The notes under the pieces: generated by a model
Told to the model about the DNA's origin: nothing
Database searches by the model: none
What the model saw: only the letters and a program-made list of their open reading frames with translations
Assembly: GCA_019348475.1 (NCBI GenBank)
Contig: JAHWJJ010000214.1
Span: forward strand, 1-7,610
Reading direction: 5' to 3'
DNA: 7,610 bases
Source of the DNA: Gemmatimonadota bacterium
GTDB lineage: Bacteria; Gemmatimonadota; Gemmatimonadetes; Longimicrobiales; Longimicrobiaceae
Shown: piece by piece, positions 1 through 5,814 of the stretch
Numbering within the stretch: position 1 is the first letter of the stretch
How the letters are laid out: the number at the start of each line of letters is the position of its first letter
Made by a program: the position numbers and the translations under genes

Positions 1-299
1 GTCCAGCCGGGGCGGCCTCTTACAGATCGCAATCGGGTGGATGATGTGCCCCGGCCGCCCTCAGCCGCGCCACCTTGATCCCTGCCCATCCAAAAAATGC
101 GGATCCCGTCCCCGCGCCGGCAGCATCCGCTCTCCCAGGGGACGCCTGCATCCTGCCGATCCCATCCGGTCCGCGTCCGGCCGTCGCACCTATCGATCCA
201 GCACTGCCGCCTTCCGCGACGGGTTGAGATTCCGCCCGCTCGCAGCACGGGTCCTCCGGCGAGGATTCCAGAACGATCCTCCGCAATCCGGTATGGACC
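1..299. other. Intergenic stretch, no gene supported
   Basis: No convincing coding region is visible. Open frames cross this stretch on both strands, but their products are arginine-, proline- and serine-rich with no recognisable domain, and several run on into the antisense of the SusD gene or through the tandem array at 300-348. A minus-strand frame ending near position 20 could in principle be a small gene, but it begins inside or beyond the repeat array and resembles no family I know. I treat the stretch as spacer downstream of the susCD operon. A gene could begin or end just outside the left edge. Confidence 0.5.
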
Positions 300-348
300 G
301 TCCCCTTGTCCCCTTGTCCCCTTGTCCCCTTGTCCCCCTGTCCCCCCC
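300..348. repeat. Octanucleotide tandem repeat array (GTCCCCTT)n
   Basis: Four perfect head-to-tail copies of GTCCCCTT occupy 300-331. They are followed by a one-base variant (GTCCCCCT, 332-339) and a degenerate unit GTCCCCCCC (340-348). On the minus strand the unit reads AAGGGGAC. It lies about 100 bp past the SusD stop codon and 30 bp beyond the hairpin at 379-408. It resembles the short tandemly repeated repetitive (STRR) sequences known from filamentous cyanobacteria. That resemblance comes from memory and is not shown by this sequence. Such arrays expand and contract by slippage, so copy number may vary between strains. Confidence 0.9.
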
Positions 349-378
349 GTTCACTCCATCGCTCCATCACGACGACGA

Positions 379-408
379 AGCGGCGCCCCCGAACCCGGGG
401 ACGCCGCT
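379..408 (-). terminator. Candidate terminator of the susCD operon
   Basis: Arms AGCGGCG (379-385) and CGCCGCT (402-408) pair perfectly. After one C/A mismatch an inner stem CCCCG/CGGGG (387-391 with 396-400) closes a four-base AACC loop. This is a 12-pair, very GC-rich hairpin starting 40 bases past the SusD stop on the minus strand. No true U-tract follows; the downstream RNA reads UCGUCGUCGU. Intrinsic termination is therefore plausible but atypical. It could instead be an RNA 3'-end stabiliser with Rho-dependent termination beyond it. Confidence 0.5.
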
Positions 409-448
409 CCGCTGCCGCCTCACACCCGCCAGCGCAGATCCGCGGGGC

Positions 449-1804
449 TCAGTACCCCGGGTTCTGCACCAGCGCCGAGTTGGCGTCCAGCTCCCGCTGC
501 GGGATGGGGAACAGGAGCCGGAAGCCGGTCAGGCCCAGCGCGCTCATGTACGCGGACACCGACGGGATGTCCATGAAGCGCCTGAGGTCGAAGAACCGGT
601 GCCCCTCGTAGAAGAGCTCGCGGCGGCGCTCGGCCAGGTTGGCCAGCAGCACCTCTTCCTGTGTCATGCCCGACGCGTCCAGCGGCGCCACGCCGGCGCG
701 CTCGCGGACCACGTTGATGTCGGCGATGGCCTGCGGCAGCTGGCCCATGCGGGCCGCGGCCTCGGAACGGATCAGGTACATCTCGGCCAGGCGCAGCACC
801 GGCACGTCGTCGGTGCCCGACGCCACGTCCGTGTACTTGTTGCCGTAGAACCGGCTCCCCTGCCGGCTCACCGCCACCGGACGCCGCTCGTCCTCCGCCT
901 CGAAGGCGGCGGCCAGCGAGTTGGGGCCGGCGGTGGTCGGCGCAAAGCCCCACCGCCCCCCCAGCGGGCGCGTGTAGAACCAGAAGGCCAGCGAGTTGGC
1001 GTCGGTCACGCTGAACGGCACCTCGAAGATGGCCTCCTCCGTCTGCTCGTTGTCGAACACGGCCGCGTAGTCCTCCACCAGCGCGAACGGCCCGTTCTCG
1101 ATCACGTCGTTGGCGCGGGCGTACGCCTGCGCCCACTCGCGCTGGTACAGGTGCGCGCGCGCCAGCAGCGCCTTTGCCGCCCACGAGGTGGCGCGGCCCG
1201 CGGCGTTGGAGCGCGGGAGCTGCGAGATCGCCGTGGTCAGCTCGGACTCGATGAACGCCCAGATCTCGGCCTCGGTGCTGCGGGCCACGTTCACGCCCGG
1301 CGAAACCGTCCACACCGGCTGCGTCACCAGCGGCACGCCGCCAAAGAACTTCACCAGGTTGAAGTAGCCCAGCGCGCGGACGAAGTGCGCCTCGCCTGAG
1401 AGCGTGGCGCCCTCGTCCTCGTCCAGCGCGGCGACGTTGGGGACCGCCTCCAGGATGTTGTTGGCCCGGTTGATGGCCCTGTACGCCTCGCCCCAGATCT
1501 CCGGCAGCGCGGTGTTGGCGCTGCGGATGTCGCGGTTGGCGACCTCGCGGTCCGACGAGTAGGTGCCGGTGAACCGCAGGTTGTCGGCGTACAGGTCCGG
1601 GAACACGAGCAGGTTGCGGCAGTAGGCGCCGTCGCAGTCCTGCAGCGCGTCGTACATGGCGTTGGCCCCGGCCCGGATCTCCTCGACCGTACGCAGCGCC
1701 TCTTCCTGCGGCAGCGACTGGCGCGGGTTCACGTCCAGCGGGGCGTCGCAGGCGGCCGCCCCTAGGGCAGCCGCCGCGACGAGTGCAAAGTGTCTCAGCT
1801 TCAT
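449..1804 (-). CDS. SusD/RagB family outer-membrane nutrient-binding lipoprotein
   Basis: A surface lipoprotein that caps its partner SusC barrel and captures the substrate, usually an oligosaccharide or peptide. The 451-residue product opens with KLR and a hydrophobic stretch ending AAAC, so Cys19 is the likely lipidated residue; the -3 position is Ala rather than Leu, a weak lipobox. Residues about 20-165 match the N-terminal SusD-like helical domain, including the typical FVRALGYFNLVKFFGGVPLV near 141-160. The C-terminus PIPQRELDANSALVQNPGY is the classic SusD/RagB ending. It is somewhat shorter than many Bacteroides SusD proteins. C57 and C62 are close enough to form a disulfide. The ATG at 1804 is fixed by the signal peptide and an AGGAG site 7 bases upstream. 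It is the second gene after susC, 12 bases on. Substrate unknown; family assignment is firm. Confidence 0.95.
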   Translation of the reverse strand: MKLRHFALVAAAALGAAACDAPLDVNPRQSLPQEEALRTVEEIRAGANAMYDALQDCDGAYCRNLLVFPDLYADNLRFTGTYSSDREVANRDIRSANTALPEIWGEAYRAINRANNILEAVPNVAALDEDEGATLSGEAHFVRALGYFNLVKFFGGVPLVTQPVWTVSPGVNVARSTEAEIWAFIESELTTAISQLPRSNAAGRATSWAAKALLARAHLYQREWAQAYARANDVIENGPFALVEDYAAVFDNEQTEEAIFEVPFSVTDANSLAFWFYTRPLGGRWGFAPTTAGPNSLAAAFEAEDERRPVAVSRQGSRFYGNKYTDVASGTDDVPVLRLAEMYLIRSEAAARMGQLPQAIADINVVRERAGVAPLDASGMTQEEVLLANLAERRRELFYEGHRFFDLRRFMDIPSVSAYMSALGLTGFRLLFPIPQRELDANSALVQNPGY

Positions 1805-1811
1805 CTCGGGT

Positions 1812-1816
1812 CTCCT
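1812..1816 (-). promoter_or_regulatory. SusD ribosome binding site, overlapping susC end
   Basis: AGGAG lies 7 bases before the SusD ATG, inside the longer minus-strand purine run AAAGGAGA (1811-1818), which overlaps the susC TAA stop (1817-1819). The overlap implies co-transcription and possibly translational coupling, with ribosomes ending SusC feeding SusD. Confidence 0.85.
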
Positions 1817-4800
1817 TTAGAAGCCGACGTTCAGGCCGACGGTGATCGTACGCGCCTGGGGCAGCGTGTAGAAGTCGATCCCGCGGGTGATGTTCTGAGC
1901 CCCGCTGAAGTTGACCTCGGGGTCAAAACCGCTGTAGTCGGTCCACGTCTTGAGGTTCTGGCCCTGCACGTACACCCGCAGGCTGCGGAAGCCGGCGCGC
2001 CCCGCAAGGCTGGCGGGGACGTTGTAGCCGAGCACCGCGTTCTTGATGCGGACGTACGACCCGTCCTCCACGAACCGGCTGGACGAACGCGCGTTGTCGT
2101 TCGGGTCCTCGATGGTGGCGCGGGGCTGCGTGCCGTTGGGGTTGTCGGGCGAGTACCGGTCCAGCGCCGCCCCCGTGTTGTTGTCCAGGTACGTGCCGAA
2201 CGCGTCGGTGTAGATGCGGTTCCCGTTGAAGATCTGGTTGCCCTGCGAGAACTGCGTGAACACCGACAGGTCGAAGCCCAGGAACGACATGCTGTTGGTC
2301 CAGCCGCCCTGGTAGTCGGGCCAGGGGCTGCCCATCTCCGTGCGGTCGTCGGCGTTGATGATGCCGTCGCCGTTCACGTCGCGGAAGCGCACGTCGCCCA
2401 GCGAGGCGCCGTCCTGGTATCCCACGCCCTGGGGGCAGCTGGCGCCGGTTTCGTCGCCGCAGATCTCGTCCTCGCTGCGGAAGATGCCGTCGGCGATGTA
2501 GCCGTAGAAGAAGCCCAGCGGCTTGCCCACGTCCACCCGTGCCACGAAGCTGCCGCTGATGGGCTCGTTGTTGTACAGCCGCGTGACCTCGTTCTCGTTG
2601 TGCGACACGTTGAGCTCCGAGTCCCAGCGGAACCCGTTGGGGCGCGACGGGCGCACCAGCTGCGCGCGCAGCGCCAGCTCCACCCCGGTGTTGCGCATCT
2701 CACCGATGTTCTCGGTGATCAGCCCGAAGCCGGTGGACAGCGGGATGGGACGGTTCAGCAGCAGGTCCGTGGTGTTCTTGCGGTACCAGTCGAAGCTCAC
2801 GCCCAGCCGGTCGTCCAGGAACGCCACGTCGCCGCCGATGTTGAGCTGGTCGGTCTTTTCCCAGCTCAGGTCGGGGTTGGCCAGCTGCGTGGGCGCGATG
2901 CCCGGGCGGTCGCCGTAGTTGAAGCCGCCGCCGTACAGCGCGATCGCCGCGAAGTTGCCCAGCCCCTCCTGGTTGCCGGTGCGGCCGTAGCTGGCGCGCA
3001 GGGCCAGGTCGCTGAACACGCGCTGGTTGGCCAGGAACGGCTCGTCGCCCACGCGGTACAGCACCGCCGCGGAGGGGAACACGCCCCACCGGTTGTTCTC
3101 GCCGAAGCGCGACGAACCGTCCGCGCGGATGTTGAAGGTGGTGGTCAGGCGGTCGCGCCAGGTGTGCTGCAGGCGGCCGAACGCCGACATCAGGTTGTAC
3201 TCGGTGATCGACGACGAACCGCCCACGATGGTTGACGCCGACGCCAGCTGCTTGAAGTAGCTGGTGGGGAACTGCGTTCCCAGCACCTCGTTGAACTCGG
3301 TGTCGTTCTGCTCGTAGCTGGTGCCCACCACGCCCGAGAAGGCGTTGTCCTCGCCGAACTCGCGCTGCCAGTTCACCGTGCCCTCGGCCAGCACCTTGGT
3401 GGCGTACGAGTTGCCCACCTCGCCGGCACCGTTGGAGCCCGTGGCCGCGCCCACGATCGGCGAGTCGTACAGGTAGCCGCGCAGCACGTACTGGTCCAGC
3501 CCCAGGTTCACGCGCGCGGTCACCCCCTCCACCACGCGGTAGTCGGCGAACAGGTTGCCCAGCACGTGAAAGCTGCGCTCCTCAGCCCGGTTCTCGCGGT
3601 TCAGCGCCACCGGGTTGTCGTACGCCAGCGTGCTCAGGTTGTACTCGCCGTTCTCCATGAACACCCGGTCCACCGGGGCGCTGGCGATAGCGTTGGCGAA
3701 GGGGCCGTAGATGGTGTTGTCGCCGCGGGCGCGCTCGATGTTGGAGCGGGTGAGCGCCACGCCGGTGCCCAGCGTGATGCGGTCGCTGGCGGTGTAGTCC
3801 AGGTTGATGCGGCCGTTCATGCGCTCGAAGCCGTACCCGGAGACGATGCCGTCCTGCAGGAAGCGCGCGCCGCTCACGAAGTAGCGGGCCCGCTCGGTGC
3901 CGCCGGCAATGGAGCCGAACAGGCTGGACATGGGGGCCGGCTCAAGGATCTCTTCGAGCCAGTTGGTGTCGACCGACGGGTCGTAGTTGAAGACGGCGTC
4001 CTCACCCTCGGGCGCGAACAGGGGCACGCCGTAGAAGTCCTCGTAGCCGTCGTTGCGCCACCCCTCGTTGTACACCTCCACGTACTCCTGTGCGTTCAGG
4101 AAGCGCGGTATGCGCCAGGCCTCCTGCGTGCCCACGTACGTCTGGAAGCGGATGTCGGGGCGCTCGCCCGCCCGGCCGCGCCGGGTGGTGATGAGCACCA
4201 CGCCGTTGGACGCCCGCGAGCCGTAGATGGCCGCGGCCGACGCGTCCTTGAGCACCTCGATGCTCTCGATCTCGTTCGGGTTCAGGTCGGCGAGCGCGTC
4301 GATGCCCTGCGTCTGGCCGATGCCGATCACCGACAGGTCGCCCTGGATGAGCGGCACGCCGTCGATCACGTACAGCGGCTCGTTGCCGGCGGTGATGGAC
4401 GAGGCGCCGCGCACGCGCACCGAGATGGCGGAGCCGGGCACGCCCGAGTTCTGCACCACCTGCACGCCGGCCACGCGGCCCTGCAGCACGTTTTCCACCG
4501 TGGCCGTGGGGGCGCTGGCGGTCACCTCTGCGGGGCGGATGGAGGAGATCGCGCCGCCGCCGGCGCGCCGCCGCTCCACCTGGCCGTAGCCGATGACCAC
4601 CACCTCGTCCAGCCCCAGCACGTCGGGGCTGAGCGTGAAGTTCGCCTCCGCGGCCGCGCCGGCGGCGACGGTCACGGTGCGCGCCTGGGCCGAAAACCCG
4701 ATGCGGACGGCGCGCACGGTGCGCTGCCCCGCCGGCACGTTGGTGAGGGCATAGGCGCCCTGCTGGTTGGTGACCACCGTCAGGCTGGTCCCCACCACGC

Positions 4801-4939
4801 CCACCTGCACCCCCTGGAGCGGCTGCCCCGAGCCCTGCTCGGTCACGCGGCCCCGGATGGTCCCCCCTTGCGCGAAGGCCGACGCGGGCGCGAGCGCCAG
4901 CGCAAGGGCCACGGCAAGCAGCGTACGAAGTCTTGTCAT
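1817..4939 (-). CDS. SusC/RagA family TonB-dependent outer-membrane transporter
   Basis: An outer-membrane beta-barrel that imports a substrate delivered by SusD, powered by TonB-ExbBD. The product is 1040 residues. A signal peptide (1-23) cleaves after AFA. A carboxypeptidase-D-like regulatory domain spans about 26-105 (GTIRGRV through YALTNVPAGQRTVRA). The TonB-box-like segment LDEVVVIGYG is at 110-119. The plug (about 126-252) carries the family signature NEIESIEVLKDASAAAIYGS from 222. The rest is barrel, with a DVNGDGIINADD calcium-binding-like loop at 854-865, QNLKTWTDYSGFDPE from about 994, and a terminal Phe. The frame stays open upstream to 5377, but the ATG at 4939 is chosen because the signal peptide starts there and AGGAG lies 9 bases before it; the upstream extension is Arg-rich junk. 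C827 and C835 may form a loop disulfide. First gene of a two-gene operon with susD. Confidence 0.96.
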   Translation of the reverse strand: MTRLRTLLAVALALALAPASAFAQGGTIRGRVTEQGSGQPLQGVQVGVVGTSLTVVTNQQGAYALTNVPAGQRTVRAVRIGFSAQARTVTVAAGAAAEANFTLSPDVLGLDEVVVIGYGQVERRRAGGGAISSIRPAEVTASAPTATVENVLQGRVAGVQVVQNSGVPGSAISVRVRGASSITAGNEPLYVIDGVPLIQGDLSVIGIGQTQGIDALADLNPNEIESIEVLKDASAAAIYGSRASNGVVLITTRRGRAGERPDIRFQTYVGTQEAWRIPRFLNAQEYVEVYNEGWRNDGYEDFYGVPLFAPEGEDAVFNYDPSVDTNWLEEILEPAPMSSLFGSIAGGTERARYFVSGARFLQDGIVSGYGFERMNGRINLDYTASDRITLGTGVALTRSNIERARGDNTIYGPFANAIASAPVDRVFMENGEYNLSTLAYDNPVALNRENRAEERSFHVLGNLFADYRVVEGVTARVNLGLDQYVLRGYLYDSPIVGAATGSNGAGEVGNSYATKVLAEGTVNWQREFGEDNAFSGVVGTSYEQNDTEFNEVLGTQFPTSYFKQLASASTIVGGSSSITEYNLMSAFGRLQHTWRDRLTTTFNIRADGSSRFGENNRWGVFPSAAVLYRVGDEPFLANQRVFSDLALRASYGRTGNQEGLGNFAAIALYGGGFNYGDRPGIAPTQLANPDLSWEKTDQLNIGGDVAFLDDRLGVSFDWYRKNTTDLLLNRPIPLSTGFGLITENIGEMRNTGVELALRAQLVRPSRPNGFRWDSELNVSHNENEVTRLYNNEPISGSFVARVDVGKPLGFFYGYIADGIFRSEDEICGDETGASCPQGVGYQDGASLGDVRFRDVNGDGIINADDRTEMGSPWPDYQGGWTNSMSFLGFDLSVFTQFSQGNQIFNGNRIYTDAFGTYLDNNTGAALDRYSPDNPNGTQPRATIEDPNDNARSSSRFVEDGSYVRIKNAVLGYNVPASLAGRAGFRSLRVYVQGQNLKTWTDYSGFDPEVNFSGAQNITRGIDFYTLPQARTITVGLNVGF

Positions 4940-4948
4940 CCTGCTCTT

Positions 4949-4953
4949 CTCCT
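4949..4953 (-). promoter_or_regulatory. SusC ribosome binding site
   Basis: AGGAG with a 9-base spacer to the ATG at 4939. It settles the start codon against the longer open frame that runs upstream to 5377. Confidence 0.8.
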
Positions 4954-5025
4954 GGTTGACCGCCGGCCCCCCGCGGACCGGCGAACGCTCCCGACCTGTG
5001 TCACGGTGGTTGAAGATCGCGCACC

Positions 5026-5043
5026 CCCGGGCCCGCGCCCGGG
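5026..5043. repeat. Inverted repeat in the susC leader
   Basis: CCCGGGC (5026-5032) and GCCCGGG (5037-5043) pair perfectly around four bases. It lies 87 bases before the susC ATG and would fold as a strong hairpin in the leader. No T-tract follows on either strand, so it is not a standard intrinsic terminator. Confidence 0.55.
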
Positions 5044-5110
5044 CCTGCAAAGGGTGCCGCTCGCTCCCGCTCCTTTTTGGCGTGACGCGCGCGTGTCCGC
5101 AACGATGCGT

Positions 5111-5128
5111 GCCCGTCGCGCGACGGGC
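5111..5128. repeat. Perfect 18-bp palindrome in the susC leader region
   Basis: GCCCGTCGCGCGACGGGC reads identically on both strands, nine bases per arm with no spacer. Such a dyad could be an operator for a dimeric regulator or, as RNA, a near-loopless hairpin. At this G+C a GC-only chance palindrome is possible, but a nine-base arm is long. Confidence 0.55.
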
Positions 5129-5221
5129 GGCCGGCTGGCCCCCGGGGCGGCTGCGTCCACGACGGATGCGCCGGGCCGCGGGGGGTTGAAGGGAGAAAGG
5201 AATGAGGCCGGCCTTGCCGCC

Positions 5222-5260
5222 GCCCCCGTATAGTACGTCTGTACCGCTCCGATACTGACG
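5222..5260. promoter_or_regulatory. Candidate divergent promoter island
   Basis: This is one of the few A/T-richer patches between susC and the DUF3343 gene. The plus strand carries TATAGT (5229-5234), five of six matches to the sigma-70 -10 element TATAAT. The overlapping minus strand carries TACTAT (5235-5230). Neither has a convincing -35 box at 16-18 bases. On the minus strand a GGAAA...GTC pairing (about 5286-5262) vaguely recalls an ECF-sigma promoter, but the spacing is slightly short. Inferred from position and composition only. Confidence 0.25.
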
Positions 5261-5319
5261 GTGGACGAAACGGATGTCGGATTTCCGGAGGCGCGGCGCG
5301 GCACACGCGGCGTCTCGGG

Positions 5320-5377
5320 GTGCAGCGGGACGCACTTTGCGTCCTTCCCGGCCCGGGGATCGGGAGGAGAGCTGCAC
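5320..5377 (+). promoter_or_regulatory. Possible three-way-junction RNA fold upstream of DUF3343 gene
   Basis: Three nested helices fit without overlap. The closing stem is GTGCAGC (5320-5326) with GCTGCAC (5371-5377), 7 perfect pairs. Hairpin one is GGACGCA (5328-5334) with TGCGTCC (5338-5344), 7 perfect pairs with a CTT loop. Hairpin two is TTCCCG (5345-5350) with CGGGAG (5361-5366), including one G-U pair, with a ten-base loop. Junction bases are G5327 and GAGA (5367-5370). The plus strand is favoured because the G-U pair becomes A-C on the minus strand. It ends 93 bases before the DUF3343 start. No known riboswitch class is recognised, and a chance fold in GC-rich DNA is not excluded. Confidence 0.3.
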
Positions 5378-5391
5378 GAATGCACGGAAGT

Positions 5392-5408
5392 GTAACCCGC
5401 AGGGTTAC
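5392..5408. repeat. Perfect inverted repeat, candidate operator
   Basis: GTAACCC (5392-5398) and GGGTTAC (5402-5408) flank GCA. The arms contain A/T bases, so the dyad stands out from the surrounding GC-only palindromes. Its size and symmetry suit a TetR- or MarR-type dimer site, or an RNA hairpin in the DUF3343 leader. Just upstream, TGCACG occurs twice with an 8-base period (5373-5378 and 5381-5386). No regulator gene lies in the window. Confidence 0.45.
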
Positions 5409-5422
5409 TTACCGCAAGCATC

Positions 5423-5446
5423 CCGGCCACCCGCGAGGCGGGCCGG
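5423..5446. repeat. GC hairpin just before the DUF3343 gene
   Basis: CCCGC (5430-5434) pairs with GCGGG (5438-5442) around GAG. CCGG at 5423-5426 and 5443-5446 extends the stem past a three-base bulge. It ends 24 bases before the ATG at 5471 and could affect translation of that gene, which has no obvious Shine-Dalgarno sequence. Confidence 0.35.
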
Positions 5447-5470
5447 CGCACGGAAACCAACGGCAAAGCG

Positions 5471-5698
5471 ATGGCGGGCACGGTCTTTACCTTCGACACC
5501 ACGCACCACGCTCTGTGGGCCGAAGAGGTAGCCGCGGCGCGCGGCATTCCGGCCGACGTGATCCCCGCGCCGCCCGCGGCCCGTGCCCGGTGCAGCCTGG
5601 CGCTGCAAACGCTGCCGGAAGAGGTGGACGCGCTCGCCGCGGCGCTGGACGAGGAGGGCGTGCCCTTCGGCCGCTGGACCGCCGACACCGCGCCCTGA
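5471..5698 (+). CDS. DUF3343 small protein (putative Se/S carrier-like)
   Basis: A 75-residue protein matching the DUF3343 pattern as I remember it: an N-terminal strand with F-D-x-T-H-x-A-L (FTFDTTHHAL, 6-15), an A-E-x-x-A-x-x-x-G-I-P helix turn (17-27), V-I-P-A-P-P (30-35), a single conserved-position Cys41, and a helix ending EEGVP (61-65). Family members are annotated as putative selenium/sulfur carriers and often sit beside cysteine desulfurase, SirA/YedF-like or selenium-hydroxylase genes; none is here. The family usually has Cys-Gly at the key site, whereas this copy has Cys41-Ser42. The ATG fits the family's usual N-terminus, but only a weak GGAAA lies upstream, 14 bases away. It stands alone, divergent from susC and convergent with otsA. 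The function is unproven. Confidence 0.8.
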   Translation: MAGTVFTFDTTHHALWAEEVAAARGIPADVIPAPPAARARCSLALQTLPEEVDALAAALDEEGVPFGRWTADTAP

Positions 5699-5738
5699 CG
5701 CTCCCGTCGAGCGAATAGAATAACCGCGCACGGCGACA

Positions 5739-5770
5739 GCGTCAGCGGATCTGCCGATCAGATCCGACGC
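5739..5770. terminator. Candidate bidirectional terminator between convergent genes
   Basis: CGGATCTG (5746-5753) and CAGATCCG (5759-5766) form an 8-bp perfect stem with a CCGAT loop. GCGT (5739-5742) and ACGC (5767-5770) add four outer pairs beyond a small bulge. It is the only strong dyad in the 116-bp gap between the stops of the DUF3343 gene and otsA, the expected place for a shared terminator. No U-tract follows in either direction, so termination efficiency is uncertain. A second GATCTG with CCGA lies at 5779-5788. Confidence 0.45.
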
Positions 5771-5814
5771 CTGCGCCCGATCTGTCCGAAGCACCGCCGG
5801 TTGCGGGCCGGGCC

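Larger units (their letters stand above)
4954..5319. other. SusC-side half of the divergent intergenic region
   Basis: No gene is supported here. Open frames on both strands give Arg/Pro/Ala-rich products without recognisable domains, and the susC frame is open only because stop codons are rare at this G+C. The stretch holds dyads at 5026-5043 and 5111-5128, a small palindrome GCCCCCGGGGC (5138-5148), and an A/T-richer island around 5222-5285 that is the likeliest place for promoters. If susC is transcribed from that island, its mRNA has an untranslated leader of nearly 300 bases. Confidence 0.55.

Noticed and set aside
300..348. CRISPR array
   Set aside because: The units are 8 bases and directly abutting, with no spacers; the same applies to the 7-base array at 7464-7505.
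1790..5233. Long plus-strand open frames opposite the SusC gene (1790-3235 and 3566-5233)
   Set aside because: They encode Val/Ala/Arg/His-rich low-complexity products typical of the antisense of GC-rich genes, while the minus strand encodes an unmistakable SusC protein.
4940..5377. N-terminal extension of the SusC frame up to 5377
   Set aside because: The added 146 residues are Arg-rich and would bury the signal peptide; the ATG at 4939 has a signal peptide and a good ribosome binding site.
5320..5377. Cyclic di-GMP (GEMM) or cobalamin riboswitch on the minus strand
   Set aside because: The minus strand contains GGACGCAAAG, which recalls the GEMM core, and GGGAAGG with CCCGC nearby, which recalls cobalamin elements. 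The GGACGCA pairs directly with the adjacent TGCGTCC, and the remaining conserved blocks of both classes are missing.
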